A program made the position numbers and the translations under genes. DNA of 64,000 nt from Clostridiaceae bacterium (GTDB lineage Bacteria > Bacillota > Clostridia > DSM-8532). Under the pieces are notes generated by a model. It had not been told where the DNA came from, did no database searches, and was given only the letters and a program-made list of their open reading frames with translations. The stretch covers positions 1 to 64,000 of the forward strand of contig JAAYFU010000007.1 in NCBI GenBank assembly GCA_012728095.1. Direction: 5' to 3'. This document shows, piece by piece, positions 9,297 to 18,458 of this stretch (within the stretch, counting starts at the first letter, position 1; each line of letters opens with the position of its first letter).

Positions 9297-9329
9297 CAGG
9301 GTCATTTTTTCCCTGTTATCCTGACCCTG
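9297..9329. repeat. Inverted repeat CAGGGTCA/TGACCCTG downstream of the EamA transporter
   Basis: CAGGGTCA (9297-9304) and TGACCCTG (9322-9329) are perfect complements across a 17-base loop, just past the stop of the transporter gene. There is no run of T on the minus strand, so it is a weak terminator candidate or an mRNA 3' hairpin. Confidence 0.4.
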
Positions 9330-9366
9330 CGTCAAATTACAAAATTACAATCATTATTACCGGCAT

Positions 9367-10260
9367 TCATTGGGATTTCTTATTTTGGAATCTCAACTCT
9401 GTTATAACCATTCCGGATAATATGAGAAGGCATCCGATAAATGTTTTTATTGTCAGTTTTTCGGTGTTTCCGTTGATATCCGGGACAATTAAAGCAAAAA
9501 TAGCACCGAAAACCGGCTCACAGGTTAAAATCAGCGCTGTCCTGGTAGGAGTTGTGTATTTTTGGGCTATTGTCTGTACGCTATAACCAAATGCCGTTCC
9601 AAGTGCCCCTGTATAGAGAATGGTAAGAATAACCCTGGAATCAAAAACAATATAAGCCGGAACAGGGGATACAAACGCAATCCCTGCCCATGTTACAAGA
9701 TAAAACACGGCCGCAGCCGAAATCTGAATAAAAGCTAAATGATAAATATTCATATCGGATGCAAATTTATCTATAAAAATTATCTGAAGCGCAAAGCACA
9801 AGGCACAAATAAGAGTTAAGGTATCACCAATCGTCCAGTTCCCCTGAAAGCCTGTCAGAAAGAAAAGTCCCAGCGCTGCCAGCATAACCCCTGTAACTGC
9901 GTTTAACGGCGGTTTTTTCTTAAGTAAAAAAACAGAAATTACCGGAACCATAACCACACAGAGCCCTGTTATAAAGGCTGAATTGGAAGCCGTCGTAGTT
10001 TTCAGCCCCTGTACCTGCAGCATCATACCCGCATACAGTAAGAGTCCGATTATTGAACCACGAATAATGCTGCTAAGACTTATCCCTTTCAGATTCTTAT
10101 TGAAAATAGCCGCCAATATAATGGAAGCCGCCAAAAACCTCATTGCAAGATATGCGTAAGCGGGTATATCGCCAGATATGTTTTTCATTACAATAAATGA
10201 CGACCCCCATATAATAGTTATGCAAAAAATTGATAAATCGGCCTTAAGTTGCTTACTCAT
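9367..10260 (-). CDS. EamA/DMT-family transporter
   Basis: A 297-residue integral membrane protein with ten predicted helices in two EamA repeats (about 8-140 and 152-290). The first repeat has the family hallmark IIWGSSFIVMK and the second has LGTAFGYSVQTIAQKYTTPT. DMT exporters of this type move amino acids, amines or other small metabolites, and the substrate cannot be read from the sequence. It is the only gene between the envelope operon and cvpA on this strand and appears monocistronic, with hairpins on both sides. Confidence 0.88.
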   Translation of the reverse strand: MSKQLKADLSIFCITIIWGSSFIVMKNISGDIPAYAYLAMRFLAASIILAAIFNKNLKGISLSSIIRGSIIGLLLYAGMMLQVQGLKTTTASNSAFITGLCVVMVPVISVFLLKKKPPLNAVTGVMLAALGLFFLTGFQGNWTIGDTLTLICALCFALQIIFIDKFASDMNIYHLAFIQISAAAVFYLVTWAGIAFVSPVPAYIVFDSRVILTILYTGALGTAFGYSVQTIAQKYTTPTRTALILTCEPVFGAIFALIVPDINGNTEKLTIKTFIGCLLILSGMVITELRFQNKKSQ

Positions 10261-10308
10261 TAGTCTTTCCCTTCATTTTTGGTTTTTTAATTGATACCAG
10301 CAAAATTT

Positions 10309-10330
10309 AACCACCGGCATTCCGGTGGTT
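10309..10330 (-). terminator. Terminator-like hairpin after the CvpA-like gene
   Basis: AACCACCGG (10309-10317) pairs with CCGGTGGTT (10322-10330) across a four-base loop. On the minus strand it is followed by AAATTTTG, a modest U-rich tail. It separates the cvpA-like gene from the EamA gene. Confidence 0.6.
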
Positions 10331-10458
10331 ATCCTGTACAACAGGGAATATGCTGACTCTTTTTAAGATTATACACTTTAAAGCATTAATCGGCAATAAA
10401 TCAATTTCGGAACAGGTTTAATGTCCCTCTGCTTTTGATATGAAAACAAAAGTCAACA

Positions 10459-11286
10459 TCATTTGATTAACGTAAGAAATTCATTAAACCAGGACAGTAC
10501 AATCGAATCGGTATATGTTTCGGGTACCTCGATAATCCGTATAGCTCCTAAGATGGGAACAGTAATAACAAAAACAACATAACTAATCAGTATACCCACT
10601 ACAAAACCAACTGCCATTCCAGCAACCCGGTTTGCCGTCCCTAAAACCGAACTACCGCTCAACAATCCGGTTATAATTTTACCTATTATTACAACCAGCA
10701 GTTTTATCAGAATAAATAAAACAATAAAAGAAATAACCTTTAAAATATTAAACGCAATAAGATCATTAACAGTAACTACGGTTTCCGAATATAAGTCTCC
10801 TGTTTCAACAGCCGTATTTGTAAGAGTCATTAACTGCTTCAGCATGGAATTCTCTGCAATGGCTTTTTCCAGTTCGGGTGTTTTATCTATTACACTCATT
10901 GCAGTTTTAGCCTCAGTATCCGGTATTTTCATATTCCCTATGAATGAAAAGGCAGGTACCACTTCATTTAACTTATTGGCCATAGCATCACCCAGTTTCG
11001 TTTTTTGCATGGCCAACAGGGTGACTTTCGGGGAAAGCAAATAAGCAGCAAAAATTCCGATTAAATATCCGGCCAGGCTGAAAACTGAATTAATTAATCC
11101 TTTTATGTAGCCTTTTAGTCCAAATAGAGCTATAATGATAACTATTATATAGTCCACCCAGTTAAAGTCAAATCCCAGGAGCAAATCAGCTGCTATAAAA
11201 ACAATTACAGCCAACATAAGGAGAAAAAGCGGCATACGATTCATAGCAGCGGCGACAGGTTTTGGCTTGCCATAACTGTGGCGCAA
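10459..11286 (-). CDS. CvpA family membrane protein
   Basis: A 275-residue membrane protein with a hydrophobic N-terminal helix (about 18-36) and then a CvpA core. The core begins VDYIIVIIIALFGLKGYIKG and has about four further helices up to residue 250, with a soluble loop near 100-165. CvpA proteins were named for colicin V production in E. coli and are widespread envelope proteins of unclear biochemical role. I chose the TTG start at 11286 because AGGGGGTG lies six bases upstream; the internal ATG at 11244 has no such site. It is divergent from rqcH across a 246-base gap that must hold both promoters. Confidence 0.8.
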   Translation of the reverse strand: MRHSYGKPKPVAAAMNRMPLFLLMLAVIVFIAADLLLGFDFNWVDYIIVIIIALFGLKGYIKGLINSVFSLAGYLIGIFAAYLLSPKVTLLAMQKTKLGDAMANKLNEVVPAFSFIGNMKIPDTEAKTAMSVIDKTPELEKAIAENSMLKQLMTLTNTAVETGDLYSETVVTVNDLIAFNILKVISFIVLFILIKLLVVIIGKIITGLLSGSSVLGTANRVAGMAVGFVVGILISYVVFVITVPILGAIRIIEVPETYTDSIVLSWFNEFLTLIK

Positions 11287-11532
11287 GAGCTACACCCCCT
11301 AAAGATTAATGCAACCGGAGATCATTACTTGAGGCAGGAATAAATTTACGGGATTAAAAGATACATAAAGAATAAATTTAATTTACTGTACCTGTTTTTG
11401 CATTTTTATTGCAAAATAACACTATAGGATTCCTCCCTCAATAATATCCTAAATTTGCTAGATGTATTATAACATTATGACAAATATTTGTAAAACGATA
11501 TTAAACATTTTGTAATATTAGAGGTGGCTTAA

Positions 11533-13278
11533 ATGCCTTTTGACGGAGTATTAACAAATAAAATTGCCAATGAATTAAATAATACCCTTGTCGGCGGCAG
11601 GATAGGAAAAATACATCAAATCGGCTGGGATACCGTCGTGATCCAGGTGCGTACGGCAGGCGAGAACCATCGGCTTCTGCTTTCCTGTAACGCGTCATCA
11701 GCCAGGATTCATCTTACCCAAAGACAATTTGAAAACCCTGACAGTCCTCCGGTCTTTTGCATGTTGCTTCGAAAGCATTTCCTGGGAGGGATAATTAAAC
11801 GTATCAGTACAAGCGGATTTGAGCGTATTGTTACTATGGAAGCTGAAGTTATCGATGATTTGGGTGACCGCAGCATTAAAAAACTTATAATTGAGATTAT
11901 GGGACGTCACAGCAATATTATTATTCTCAACAAAGACAATTATATTATTGACGCCATGAAGCATGTTGACAACGAAGTAAACCGTGTCCGCGAACTGCTT
12001 CCGGCAAGGGCTTACGTACTTCCTCCCCCACAGGACAAGCTTGATCCTGCAGCGGACGATACACCGGATATGTTATTGAAAGCCGCTTCGGAATCCGGAA
12101 GAAAGGTTGAATCTTTCCTGCTTGACAAACTGAAGGGATTTTCACCTGTTTTGTGCAGGGAAATATGTTTCCGTGCCGGCATCAATGAGTCTAAACCGGT
12201 CAATAAGCTGGCTTTTCGCGAATTGTTAAGAATAACGGAAGCTTTAAGAAGCTTAATGGACCAGCTTACAGGCAAAGATATTTCTCCAACAGTCATATTT
12301 GATAATACGGGAAAACCTGTCGATTTTCATTGTATTAAACTACTTCAGTATTCTTCACACAAAAGTTTTGACACCATAAGCGCCGCTGTTGAAGAATATT
12401 ACTCTTTAAAAAACTGGAATGAATTTAATACCCAAAAAGCGAAAAATCTTCATGCAATGGTATCCAAGTTGCTTGAAAAATGCGAAAAGCGTTTAGCTAA
12501 AAATTTACAAACCTATGAAGAAAACAAAAATTTTGATGAATACAGGCTGTGGGGAGAGCTTATAACCGCAAATATTTATTCCCTTGCCAAAGGAATGGAT
12601 AAAGCAAGCGTCATTAACTATTACAGCGAAAAAGGCGAAAGCGTGGATATCCCTCTTGATAAGGAAAAATCTCCCCAGCAAAACGCTCAAAACTATTTCA
12701 AAAAGTATAATAAAGCCAGGACAGCGTTTTTGTACGCCCAAAACGAAATATCGGTGATAAAGGATGAAATTGCTTATCTTGAGAGCATTCTTTTCGCAAT
12801 TGAAAATTCGAAAGACACGGAACAGCTGTCCGAGATACAAACGGAGCTTATAGAGCAGGGCTATATCAAGCATATGGACAGAAAAAACAAAAAAACCCCC
12901 CCTGCGAAAATTCTGCCGCTTAAAATGCTCTCAAAGGACGGATTCGAAATCTTTATAGGACAAAATAACAAGCAGAATGACAAGCTGACATTCAAACTGG
13001 CAAGGCACGAAGACATTTGGTTACATGTAAAAAACTTTGCGGGCGCTCATGTGGTGATAAAAACCGAAGGGAAAGAAGTTCCCGATTCCACATTAATTGA
13101 GGCGGCCCAATACGCAGCCTGGTTCAGTAAGGCAAAATCAGCTTCAAAAGTTGAAGTTGACTATACACAGATAAGAAATGTCAAAAAGCCTTCAGGTGCA
13201 AAACCGGGTATGGTGAATTACGTGAATTACCATACTGTTGTTGTTGCGCCACAACAGCCTGATTTGCCAACTTCTTAA
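11533..13278 (+). CDS. rqcH: Rqc2-type ribosome quality control factor RqcH (NFACT protein)
   Basis: A 581-residue cytoplasmic protein that binds stalled 50S-peptidyl-tRNA and recruits tRNA-Ala to add C-terminal alanine tails, marking nascent chains for degradation. It has the NFACT-N domain (about 1-215, MPFDGVLTNKIANEL and EIMGRHSNI), a helix-hairpin-helix part, long coiled coils (about 290-440) and the NFACT-R domain (about 455-570, LARHEDIWLHVKNFAGAHVV). Older databases call it a fibronectin-binding protein. The ATG follows GAGGTGG. At the position of the Asp97-Arg98 pair known from B. subtilis the sequence reads FERIV, so Glu97-Arg98. It is monocistronic and divergent from cvpA. Confidence 0.93.
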   Translation: MPFDGVLTNKIANELNNTLVGGRIGKIHQIGWDTVVIQVRTAGENHRLLLSCNASSARIHLTQRQFENPDSPPVFCMLLRKHFLGGIIKRISTSGFERIVTMEAEVIDDLGDRSIKKLIIEIMGRHSNIIILNKDNYIIDAMKHVDNEVNRVRELLPARAYVLPPPQDKLDPAADDTPDMLLKAASESGRKVESFLLDKLKGFSPVLCREICFRAGINESKPVNKLAFRELLRITEALRSLMDQLTGKDISPTVIFDNTGKPVDFHCIKLLQYSSHKSFDTISAAVEEYYSLKNWNEFNTQKAKNLHAMVSKLLEKCEKRLAKNLQTYEENKNFDEYRLWGELITANIYSLAKGMDKASVINYYSEKGESVDIPLDKEKSPQQNAQNYFKKYNKARTAFLYAQNEISVIKDEIAYLESILFAIENSKDTEQLSEIQTELIEQGYIKHMDRKNKKTPPAKILPLKMLSKDGFEIFIGQNNKQNDKLTFKLARHEDIWLHVKNFAGAHVVIKTEGKEVPDSTLIEAAQYAAWFSKAKSASKVEVDYTQIRNVKKPSGAKPGMVNYVNYHTVVVAPQQPDLPTS

Positions 13279-13388
13279 AGTAAATTTATGGAACCTTTAT
13301 TGGATGTCATATTAGAGATATGAGATGTGTGAACCGAAAGCTGTTTCTTCTCACTTTATTGTCATACTGTGTGAAGTGTAACCTCACT

Positions 13389-13471
13389 TGTCATCCTGAA
13401 CGGAACGAATTGGAGTGAAGGATCTTTCACAAGTTGACACAAAATATCCTTCGCTAACGCTCAGAATGACA
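13389..13471. repeat. Dispersed TGTCAT-type inverted repeat, copy 1
   Basis: The element starts TGTCATCCTGAAC, has GAAGGATCTTTC in its left arm, and ends with ATCCTTCGCTAACGC then TCAGAATGACA. The arms are imperfect complements that could form a long hairpin. It lies between the convergent rqcH and mtaD genes. The same ends recur at 18346, 20444, 24588 and 62094. Confidence 0.8.
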
Positions 13472-13476
13472 TAAGG

Positions 13477-13511
13477 TTCTAACTTCTAACTTCTAACTTC
13501 CAACTTCTATT
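13477..13511. repeat. Heptanucleotide tandem repeat (TTCTAAC) abutting the mtaD stop codon
   Basis: Three exact TTCTAAC units (13477-13497) are followed by TTCCAAC and TTCTATT. The run ends at the stop codon of the minus-strand mtaD gene. It is short enough to be chance, but it could vary in number by slippage. Confidence 0.75.
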
Positions 13512-14805
13512 ATTGGAAAATCCTCTCATAGCATTTTTTTATTCCATGGATTACCTTTTCTTTGTCAATAGTCTTAAACTCTCCGTTTTCATAGAGTATT
13601 ACACCGTCCACCATCGTAAGGCATACATCGGAAGCCTGCACTGAATATGCCAGCGCTGAAACTATATTATGAATCGGCATAAGGTGGGGTTTATCCATAT
13701 CTATCAAAATAACATCGGCCTTCGCTCCCTCTTTAATAACGCCCATATTATCCATGCCAAGAGCCGTGGCTCCGTTTAAAGTCGCCATTTTTAATGATTC
13801 CATGGCATTTATAAGTAGCGGATCCCTGTTTGTTCCCTTATGAATAAGGGCTGCAAGGTGTATTTCTTCAAACATGTTAAGGTTATTATTACTTGACGCG
13901 CCATCTGTTCCCAATGCCACATTAACTCCCATGCTTAAGGCTTTCGGAACAGGAGCGATTCCGCTGGCAAGCTTAAGATTACTGGAAGGATTATGTGCCA
14001 TGGTTACCTTTTTATCGGCCAAAATTCTTGCATCATCTTCTGTTATCCATACACAGTGGGCGGCTACGGTTTTTTGCTCAAACACTCCAAGATCAAGTAA
14101 ATGTTTAGTGGGAGTTTTGCCGTACTTTTTCAGGCAATCCTCATGTTCAGTCAAGGTTTCATCCAAATGTACATGGATTGGCGCATCGTACTTCTGCGCG
14201 GTTTCCACTATGGTTCTAATATAAGCAGGGGAACAGGTATAAATAGCATGCGGCGCAAATGCCCCTGTAATCCTGCCATTAGCGGCTCCGTTCCACTTTT
14301 TGTAGAAATCAATACTTTCATTTAACCGGGCATCTTCGGAGAAATCGGGCCCACTGCCTGTATTCATCATTCCCCTGGATAGTTGGGCACGGATTCCTGA
14401 TTCCTCGACTGCACGAGCCAGGTCATCCATATGGTCATACATGTCTATGAAACATGTAGTGCCTGACGCAATCATCTCCATAATCCCCAGAAGCGATCCG
14501 TAATAAATATCTTCTCCCTGAAGTCTTTCCTCAACTGGGAAAATGTGATCAAAAAGCCATGTTTGCAAATTCAGATCATCAGCATAGTTTCTAAGGAGTG
14601 TCATGGGAACATGGCAATGAGCGTTAATAAGCCCCGGCATCAAAAGCTTTCCCGAGGCATCAATTACTCTGGCATTATTTATTTGTTCATTATTAAGACT
14701 GCCGACAGCACTTATTTGGTCATTCTCTACAAGAACATCACATGATTCCAATAACTCGTCATTGTTCATGGTAAGCACCATGGCATTCTTAAAAACATAC
14801 TTCAT
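13510..14805 (-). CDS. mtaD: 5-methylthioadenosine/S-adenosylhomocysteine deaminase
   Basis: A 431-residue metal-dependent amidohydrolase that deaminates S-adenosylhomocysteine, methylthioadenosine and related adenosine compounds. The metal-site motifs are present: INAHCHVPM (His63, His65), HVHLDET, AAHCVW and LGTDGASSNNNL. The segment LNLQTWLFDHIFPVEERL after the HxH motif is typical of the MtaD/SAH deaminase branch rather than guanine deaminase or chlorohydrolases. The gene lies 57 bases after cdaR and is probably the tail of the cdaA-cdaR transcript, linking it loosely to nucleotide metabolism. Exact substrate preference cannot be read from sequence. Confidence 0.87.
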   Translation of the reverse strand: MKYVFKNAMVLTMNNDELLESCDVLVENDQISAVGSLNNEQINNARVIDASGKLLMPGLINAHCHVPMTLLRNYADDLNLQTWLFDHIFPVEERLQGEDIYYGSLLGIMEMIASGTTCFIDMYDHMDDLARAVEESGIRAQLSRGMMNTGSGPDFSEDARLNESIDFYKKWNGAANGRITGAFAPHAIYTCSPAYIRTIVETAQKYDAPIHVHLDETLTEHEDCLKKYGKTPTKHLLDLGVFEQKTVAAHCVWITEDDARILADKKVTMAHNPSSNLKLASGIAPVPKALSMGVNVALGTDGASSNNNLNMFEEIHLAALIHKGTNRDPLLINAMESLKMATLNGATALGMDNMGVIKEGAKADVILIDMDKPHLMPIHNIVSALAYSVQASDVCLTMVDGVILYENGEFKTIDKEKVIHGIKKCYERIFQ

Positions 14806-14862
14806 AAAATTTCCTCCGATATATATTATCAGTTTCCCGTTATTATGGGTTTGCTTCTGTCA

Positions 14863-16104
14863 TCACGGCAAATCATTATTGCTATTGGAAATGATTGTGA
14901 CATTTACGCTATATTCCCCTATCAGGGTTACATTATTGGGAACGGTTACCTTAAGCGGAACTTCGTGTTCTCCGGGCAAAAGGTCGCTCACATTGATGGA
15001 CAGTTTTATATCACTGGTTTTCAAAGCATTCACATCTTCGCTTTTGCCTTTTACTGTTATAGGTATTATATCGTTTGTAATCCTGTAACTCATATTTCCC
15101 TCGGTATCACCATGAAAAATCGCAACCTGACCGGGAGAAATATTTATATTTCTGGTAATATATTTTTCGATAACAACCTCGGCCGTAAGGCGCTCAGCAT
15201 CTTCCGCAAATATCGTCGCGCCTTTTGGTAGTATTGTTGTCAACGGGGTTGTGAATGATTCCGATTTATCCGTAACATCAATTGCTTCAGCGCTGATACT
15301 CTTTATGCCGTCCAGTATGCTTCTGCTTCCCAGTACACGTACATTTGGCAGGGAATACCTAATCTCTTTCACATAATGGTCATCCATGGGATTGCCTTTG
15401 GTTACGGCAATAACCGGCACTTTTTTTGCCAGATTAAAAGATACTATAATCGGTACTTTCCCTTCAAATTGCCTTAAAACTTCTCCATTTTCATCCAGTA
15501 CCGTTCCGCGCATAACGATTTCTTTCTTGTCATCCGCTTCGTCCAGGTTTACAAAGGCGACCACTTTACTTACCATTGAAATGCTGCTTTCTTTTTCCTC
15601 CAGGATAACATTGCTTGGCTCAACCCTTAGATTAACAAGTTCGTAGCCTGCCGGAAGAGAACCGGTAAATTCTACCTGTACGGGATATTGCTTGCCCACA
15701 ACCCGCTCAAAATTAAGGTTGATTGATGTGGGATTTATGCCAAGAATGATAATATCCTGATCACCTTTATATTCCGGACCTTCAATTTCAATGGTTTTAC
15801 GGCCTGATGATGTAACTTTTGAAAAATCAATGAAGACAACAAAATCATTGGCGGTAACTTTCGACAACTTATCTCTGCGACCTTTTATCTTAACATCAAC
15901 ACTTGTGGGAAGTAGGGTACCTACAATTTGGAAATTATTGTTGTGAAGCACATCCATATTACTGGTCAAGGGAACAGCTATGGTTCTCTCTTCGAAAGGA
16001 TTCTCGGAATCTAAAACTACAAACCATATCAATATGGCTGTAAATATGGATATGATTTTTACAATTGAATCCTTTTCAAATAAACTATTTATTAGCTTGT
16101 TCAT
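14863..16104 (-). CDS. cdaR: CdaR, YbbR-domain regulator of the diadenylate cyclase
   Basis: A 413-residue protein with one N-terminal transmembrane helix (about 14-32, IISIFTAILIWFVVL) and four extracytoplasmic YbbR repeats. The repeat pattern includes PTSVDVKIKGRRDKLSKV, LPAGYELVNLRVEPSNV and LPNVRVLGSRSIL. CdaR homologues modulate the membrane cyclase CdaA from outside the membrane. The first 20 bases overlap the end of cdaA, so the two are translationally coupled. The usual third partner, glmM, is not in this window, and mtaD follows instead. Confidence 0.92.
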   Translation of the reverse strand: MNKLINSLFEKDSIVKIISIFTAILIWFVVLDSENPFEERTIAVPLTSNMDVLHNNNFQIVGTLLPTSVDVKIKGRRDKLSKVTANDFVVFIDFSKVTSSGRKTIEIEGPEYKGDQDIIILGINPTSINLNFERVVGKQYPVQVEFTGSLPAGYELVNLRVEPSNVILEEKESSISMVSKVVAFVNLDEADDKKEIVMRGTVLDENGEVLRQFEGKVPIIVSFNLAKKVPVIAVTKGNPMDDHYVKEIRYSLPNVRVLGSRSILDGIKSISAEAIDVTDKSESFTTPLTTILPKGATIFAEDAERLTAEVVIEKYITRNINISPGQVAIFHGDTEGNMSYRITNDIIPITVKGKSEDVNALKTSDIKLSINVSDLLPGEHEVPLKVTVPNNVTLIGEYSVNVTIISNSNNDLP

Positions 16105-16969
16105 CCTGCTTCACCTTTCTGAAAGTAAAGAGCTTCCTGTCAGTATTACTGTTCAACAGGAATTTGGTCAATGCTTTTCTAAGCATATCAGGGGTAAGAT
16201 TCCTGGTAAGACCTCCGCTGTGGGCATACGAAATTTTACCCGACTCTTCCGACACTACAACAGCTATGGCATCCGATACCTCGGTAATACCAAGGGCAGC
16301 GCGATGGCGGGTTCCCAATTCTCTGCTCAGCCCGGCATTCTGGGTGAGGGGAAGATAACACGCTGCGGCTTTAATAGTATTATCGCGAATTATTACTGCT
16401 CCGTCATGCAGCGGAGTTTTTGGAGTGAAAATATTGACCAGAAGTTCGCTTGACAACATTGCGTCCATTTGAGTTCCTGTATTTACAATGTCCCCTATTT
16501 TGGTAACTCTTTCGATTATTATTAAAGCGCCGATATATTCCTGAGATAGAACAGTACATGCTTTAACAATAGCTTCAATGGCAGATATGGTCTTAATTCT
16601 GTCTTCATCGGTTTTCCTCAGCATGATATCCTGGAATCCGCTGCTTCCAAGCTTTTCGAGAGCCCTTCTGAGCTCAGGCTGAAAAATGACAATCAAACTG
16701 AATCCAAAGAGCTGAATAGTGCCCTTTAAAAGATAGGCAATAGTTTTCAGGCCCAATATTTCGGACAATTTTGAGAAAATCAGTATGAAAAATAAACCTT
16801 TAACCAACTGGAGGGCACGGGTTTCTCTGACAAGCTGAATGCTTTTATAAACTACATATGAAATCAAAGATATCTCAATTATTAACCTGATAATATCTAA
16901 TGGACTATTTAGTCCCAAAAAATTCGTAATGTAACTGAAAATATCTCCTATTGTCATACTGCCGGGCAC
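16085..16969 (-). CDS. cdaA: Membrane diadenylate cyclase CdaA
   Basis: A 294-residue enzyme making the second messenger c-di-AMP from two ATP. Three transmembrane helices (about 25-45, 55-75 and 78-98) precede the DAC domain, with catalytic DGA at 189-191 and RHR at 221-223 (GTRHRAALG). c-di-AMP controls potassium and osmolyte transport and wall homeostasis in Firmicutes. The start may be the ATG at 16969 or, four codons later, at 16957. A gap of 178 bases separates it from holA upstream and probably contains its promoter. Confidence 0.95.
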   Translation of the reverse strand: MPGSMTIGDIFSYITNFLGLNSPLDIIRLIIEISLISYVVYKSIQLVRETRALQLVKGLFFILIFSKLSEILGLKTIAYLLKGTIQLFGFSLIVIFQPELRRALEKLGSSGFQDIMLRKTDEDRIKTISAIEAIVKACTVLSQEYIGALIIIERVTKIGDIVNTGTQMDAMLSSELLVNIFTPKTPLHDGAVIIRDNTIKAAACYLPLTQNAGLSRELGTRHRAALGITEVSDAIAVVVSEESGKISYAHSGGLTRNLTPDMLRKALTKFLLNSNTDRKLFTFRKVKQDEQANK

Positions 16970-17147
16970 AACTGCTCCTATTCTTTAATATTGGTTCAGG
17001 CTATGAAATCCCAAATACTGAGCTTTCTCACAATAAGATTATATATTCTAGTATAAATAAATGCAATAAAGGGATAATCACAAAAAGCAGTATAAAACCT
17101 GTATCTAATCTGTATTATGAAACAATCAGGAAGGTGTTAAACTCATG

Positions 17148-18278
17148 TCAGAGACGTATTTTTTCCAGCAACAGTTCTAAAGCTAATTTGGGCTCTATAA
17201 GCCCTTTTTTATAGTTTTCCTCTGCTTCCATGCATTTCCCCAACATATGTCTTAAAAATTCGACACTCATTCCGGCAGCCTGCTGGGTCATTATTTTCAA
17301 AGCATAAGGATGTTTCCCCTGGAAATATTGAGCAATTTGTCCCTGGGTGGCTCCATCCTCCATTAAGAGTTTTAACTTTAACATTTCCCCCATTTGCTTT
17401 GAAAGCATGGCAAGGATCTTCTGTTCAGGTTCCTTTAAAGCTATAATCTCATTAAGAATATTTAATGCATGGGGTATGTCTTTTTTCGCCACTGCATCCA
17501 AAAGATCAAATATCACACTCTTTATGGTGGGTATGGCCATAATTTTTACATCGTCTAAAGTAATCTCTTTCCGGTCTCCAGCATAATCAGCGAGTTTAAA
17601 TATCTCGTTCCTCAAGGTATACATGTCCGGTTCGCTGATTGCCACAAGGTACTGGGCGGCATTATAATCTATAACCTTATTTAATGATTTCATTCCCTTG
17701 ATAACCCATGGTACAAGTTCTGCCGGTTTATTCCTGTTAAACTCCAAGGCAAGTCCGGCTGACACGACCTGCTTATATGGCTTAAGCCTTTTATCAACCT
17801 GTTTTTCAATGAATATAAGACATGTGGTGTCCGGAATATCGGGAATATATTCAGTTAAAGCGTCCTGCACTTTATTTTTCAGGCGGGTCTCGGTTAACGG
17901 TTTTACATCGTCTTCTTCCGGTGTATCATCTTTATCTGAAGAATCAGTAATTCTCTTTGTTTTGCTATAGAATAAACCTGAATTTTTAACTATGACCAAT
18001 TTACGCCGGGCAAAAACCGGGAACATTTCACATGCGTCTATGACATCGTCTATGTTTATATTCTCCTCAAATACAGATAAATTAAGGCCTTCATTATCTC
18101 CTTCAAGAACCAGGTCTTTCAAGGCCTTAACATAGTAATCTATCAAAAACGGTTCATCACCGTAAAAAAGATAAACCCTGGCAGGATTTTTAGCCTTAAG
18201 CTGTTCCTTAAGTTTGTCCAGGCTTTGCTTATTGCTGTCTTTTCCATAGTTTTTTGAGGTAGAACTGTACCCGGCCAT
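17148..18278 (-). CDS. holA: DNA polymerase III subunit delta
   Basis: A 376-residue clamp-loader subunit that opens the beta clamp. The N-terminal AAA-like domain begins ARVYLFYGDEPFLIDYYVKAL, the middle has ALEFNRNKPAELVPWV, and the C-terminal collar ends GLIEPKLALELLLEKI. An upstream in-frame start at 18308 exists, but the ATG at 18278 has CGGGGGT seven bases before it and gives the normal family N-terminus, so I use it. An acidic low-complexity loop (SDKDDTPEEDDV, about residue 115) is inserted relative to shorter homologues. It is probably transcribed separately from thrS, with repeat copy 2 between them. Confidence 0.93.
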   Translation of the reverse strand: MAGYSSTSKNYGKDSNKQSLDKLKEQLKAKNPARVYLFYGDEPFLIDYYVKALKDLVLEGDNEGLNLSVFEENINIDDVIDACEMFPVFARRKLVIVKNSGLFYSKTKRITDSSDKDDTPEEDDVKPLTETRLKNKVQDALTEYIPDIPDTTCLIFIEKQVDKRLKPYKQVVSAGLALEFNRNKPAELVPWVIKGMKSLNKVIDYNAAQYLVAISEPDMYTLRNEIFKLADYAGDRKEITLDDVKIMAIPTIKSVIFDLLDAVAKKDIPHALNILNEIIALKEPEQKILAMLSKQMGEMLKLKLLMEDGATQGQIAQYFQGKHPYALKIMTQQAAGMSVEFLRHMLGKCMEAEENYKKGLIEPKLALELLLEKIRL

Positions 18279-18345
18279 AATAAACCCCCGACATATTATC
18301 GTAACCATGCCATTATTTGCGTCAGCGAAGAATCTTGCTCTCCTC

Positions 18346-18425
18346 TGTCATTCTGAGCGCTAGCGAAGGATCTTTCGTTAACATAAAAGATCCTTCGACT
18401 CCGCTTCGCTCCGCTCAGGATGACA
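18346..18425. repeat. Dispersed TGTCAT-type inverted repeat, copy 2
   Basis: The left arm starts TGTCATTCTGAGCGCTAGCG and continues GAAGGATCTTTC. The right arm reads AAGATCCTTCG, then CGCTTCGCTCCGCTCAGG and ATGACA. The arms are near-perfect complements apart from a few extra bases on the right, giving a very stable hairpin between thrS and holA. A further half-unit (GTCAGCGAAGAATCTTGC) precedes it at about 18321-18338. Confidence 0.85.
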
Positions 18426-18458
18426 TTTTCGGTAACGGGTAAAGTTATTTTCCAAGCT

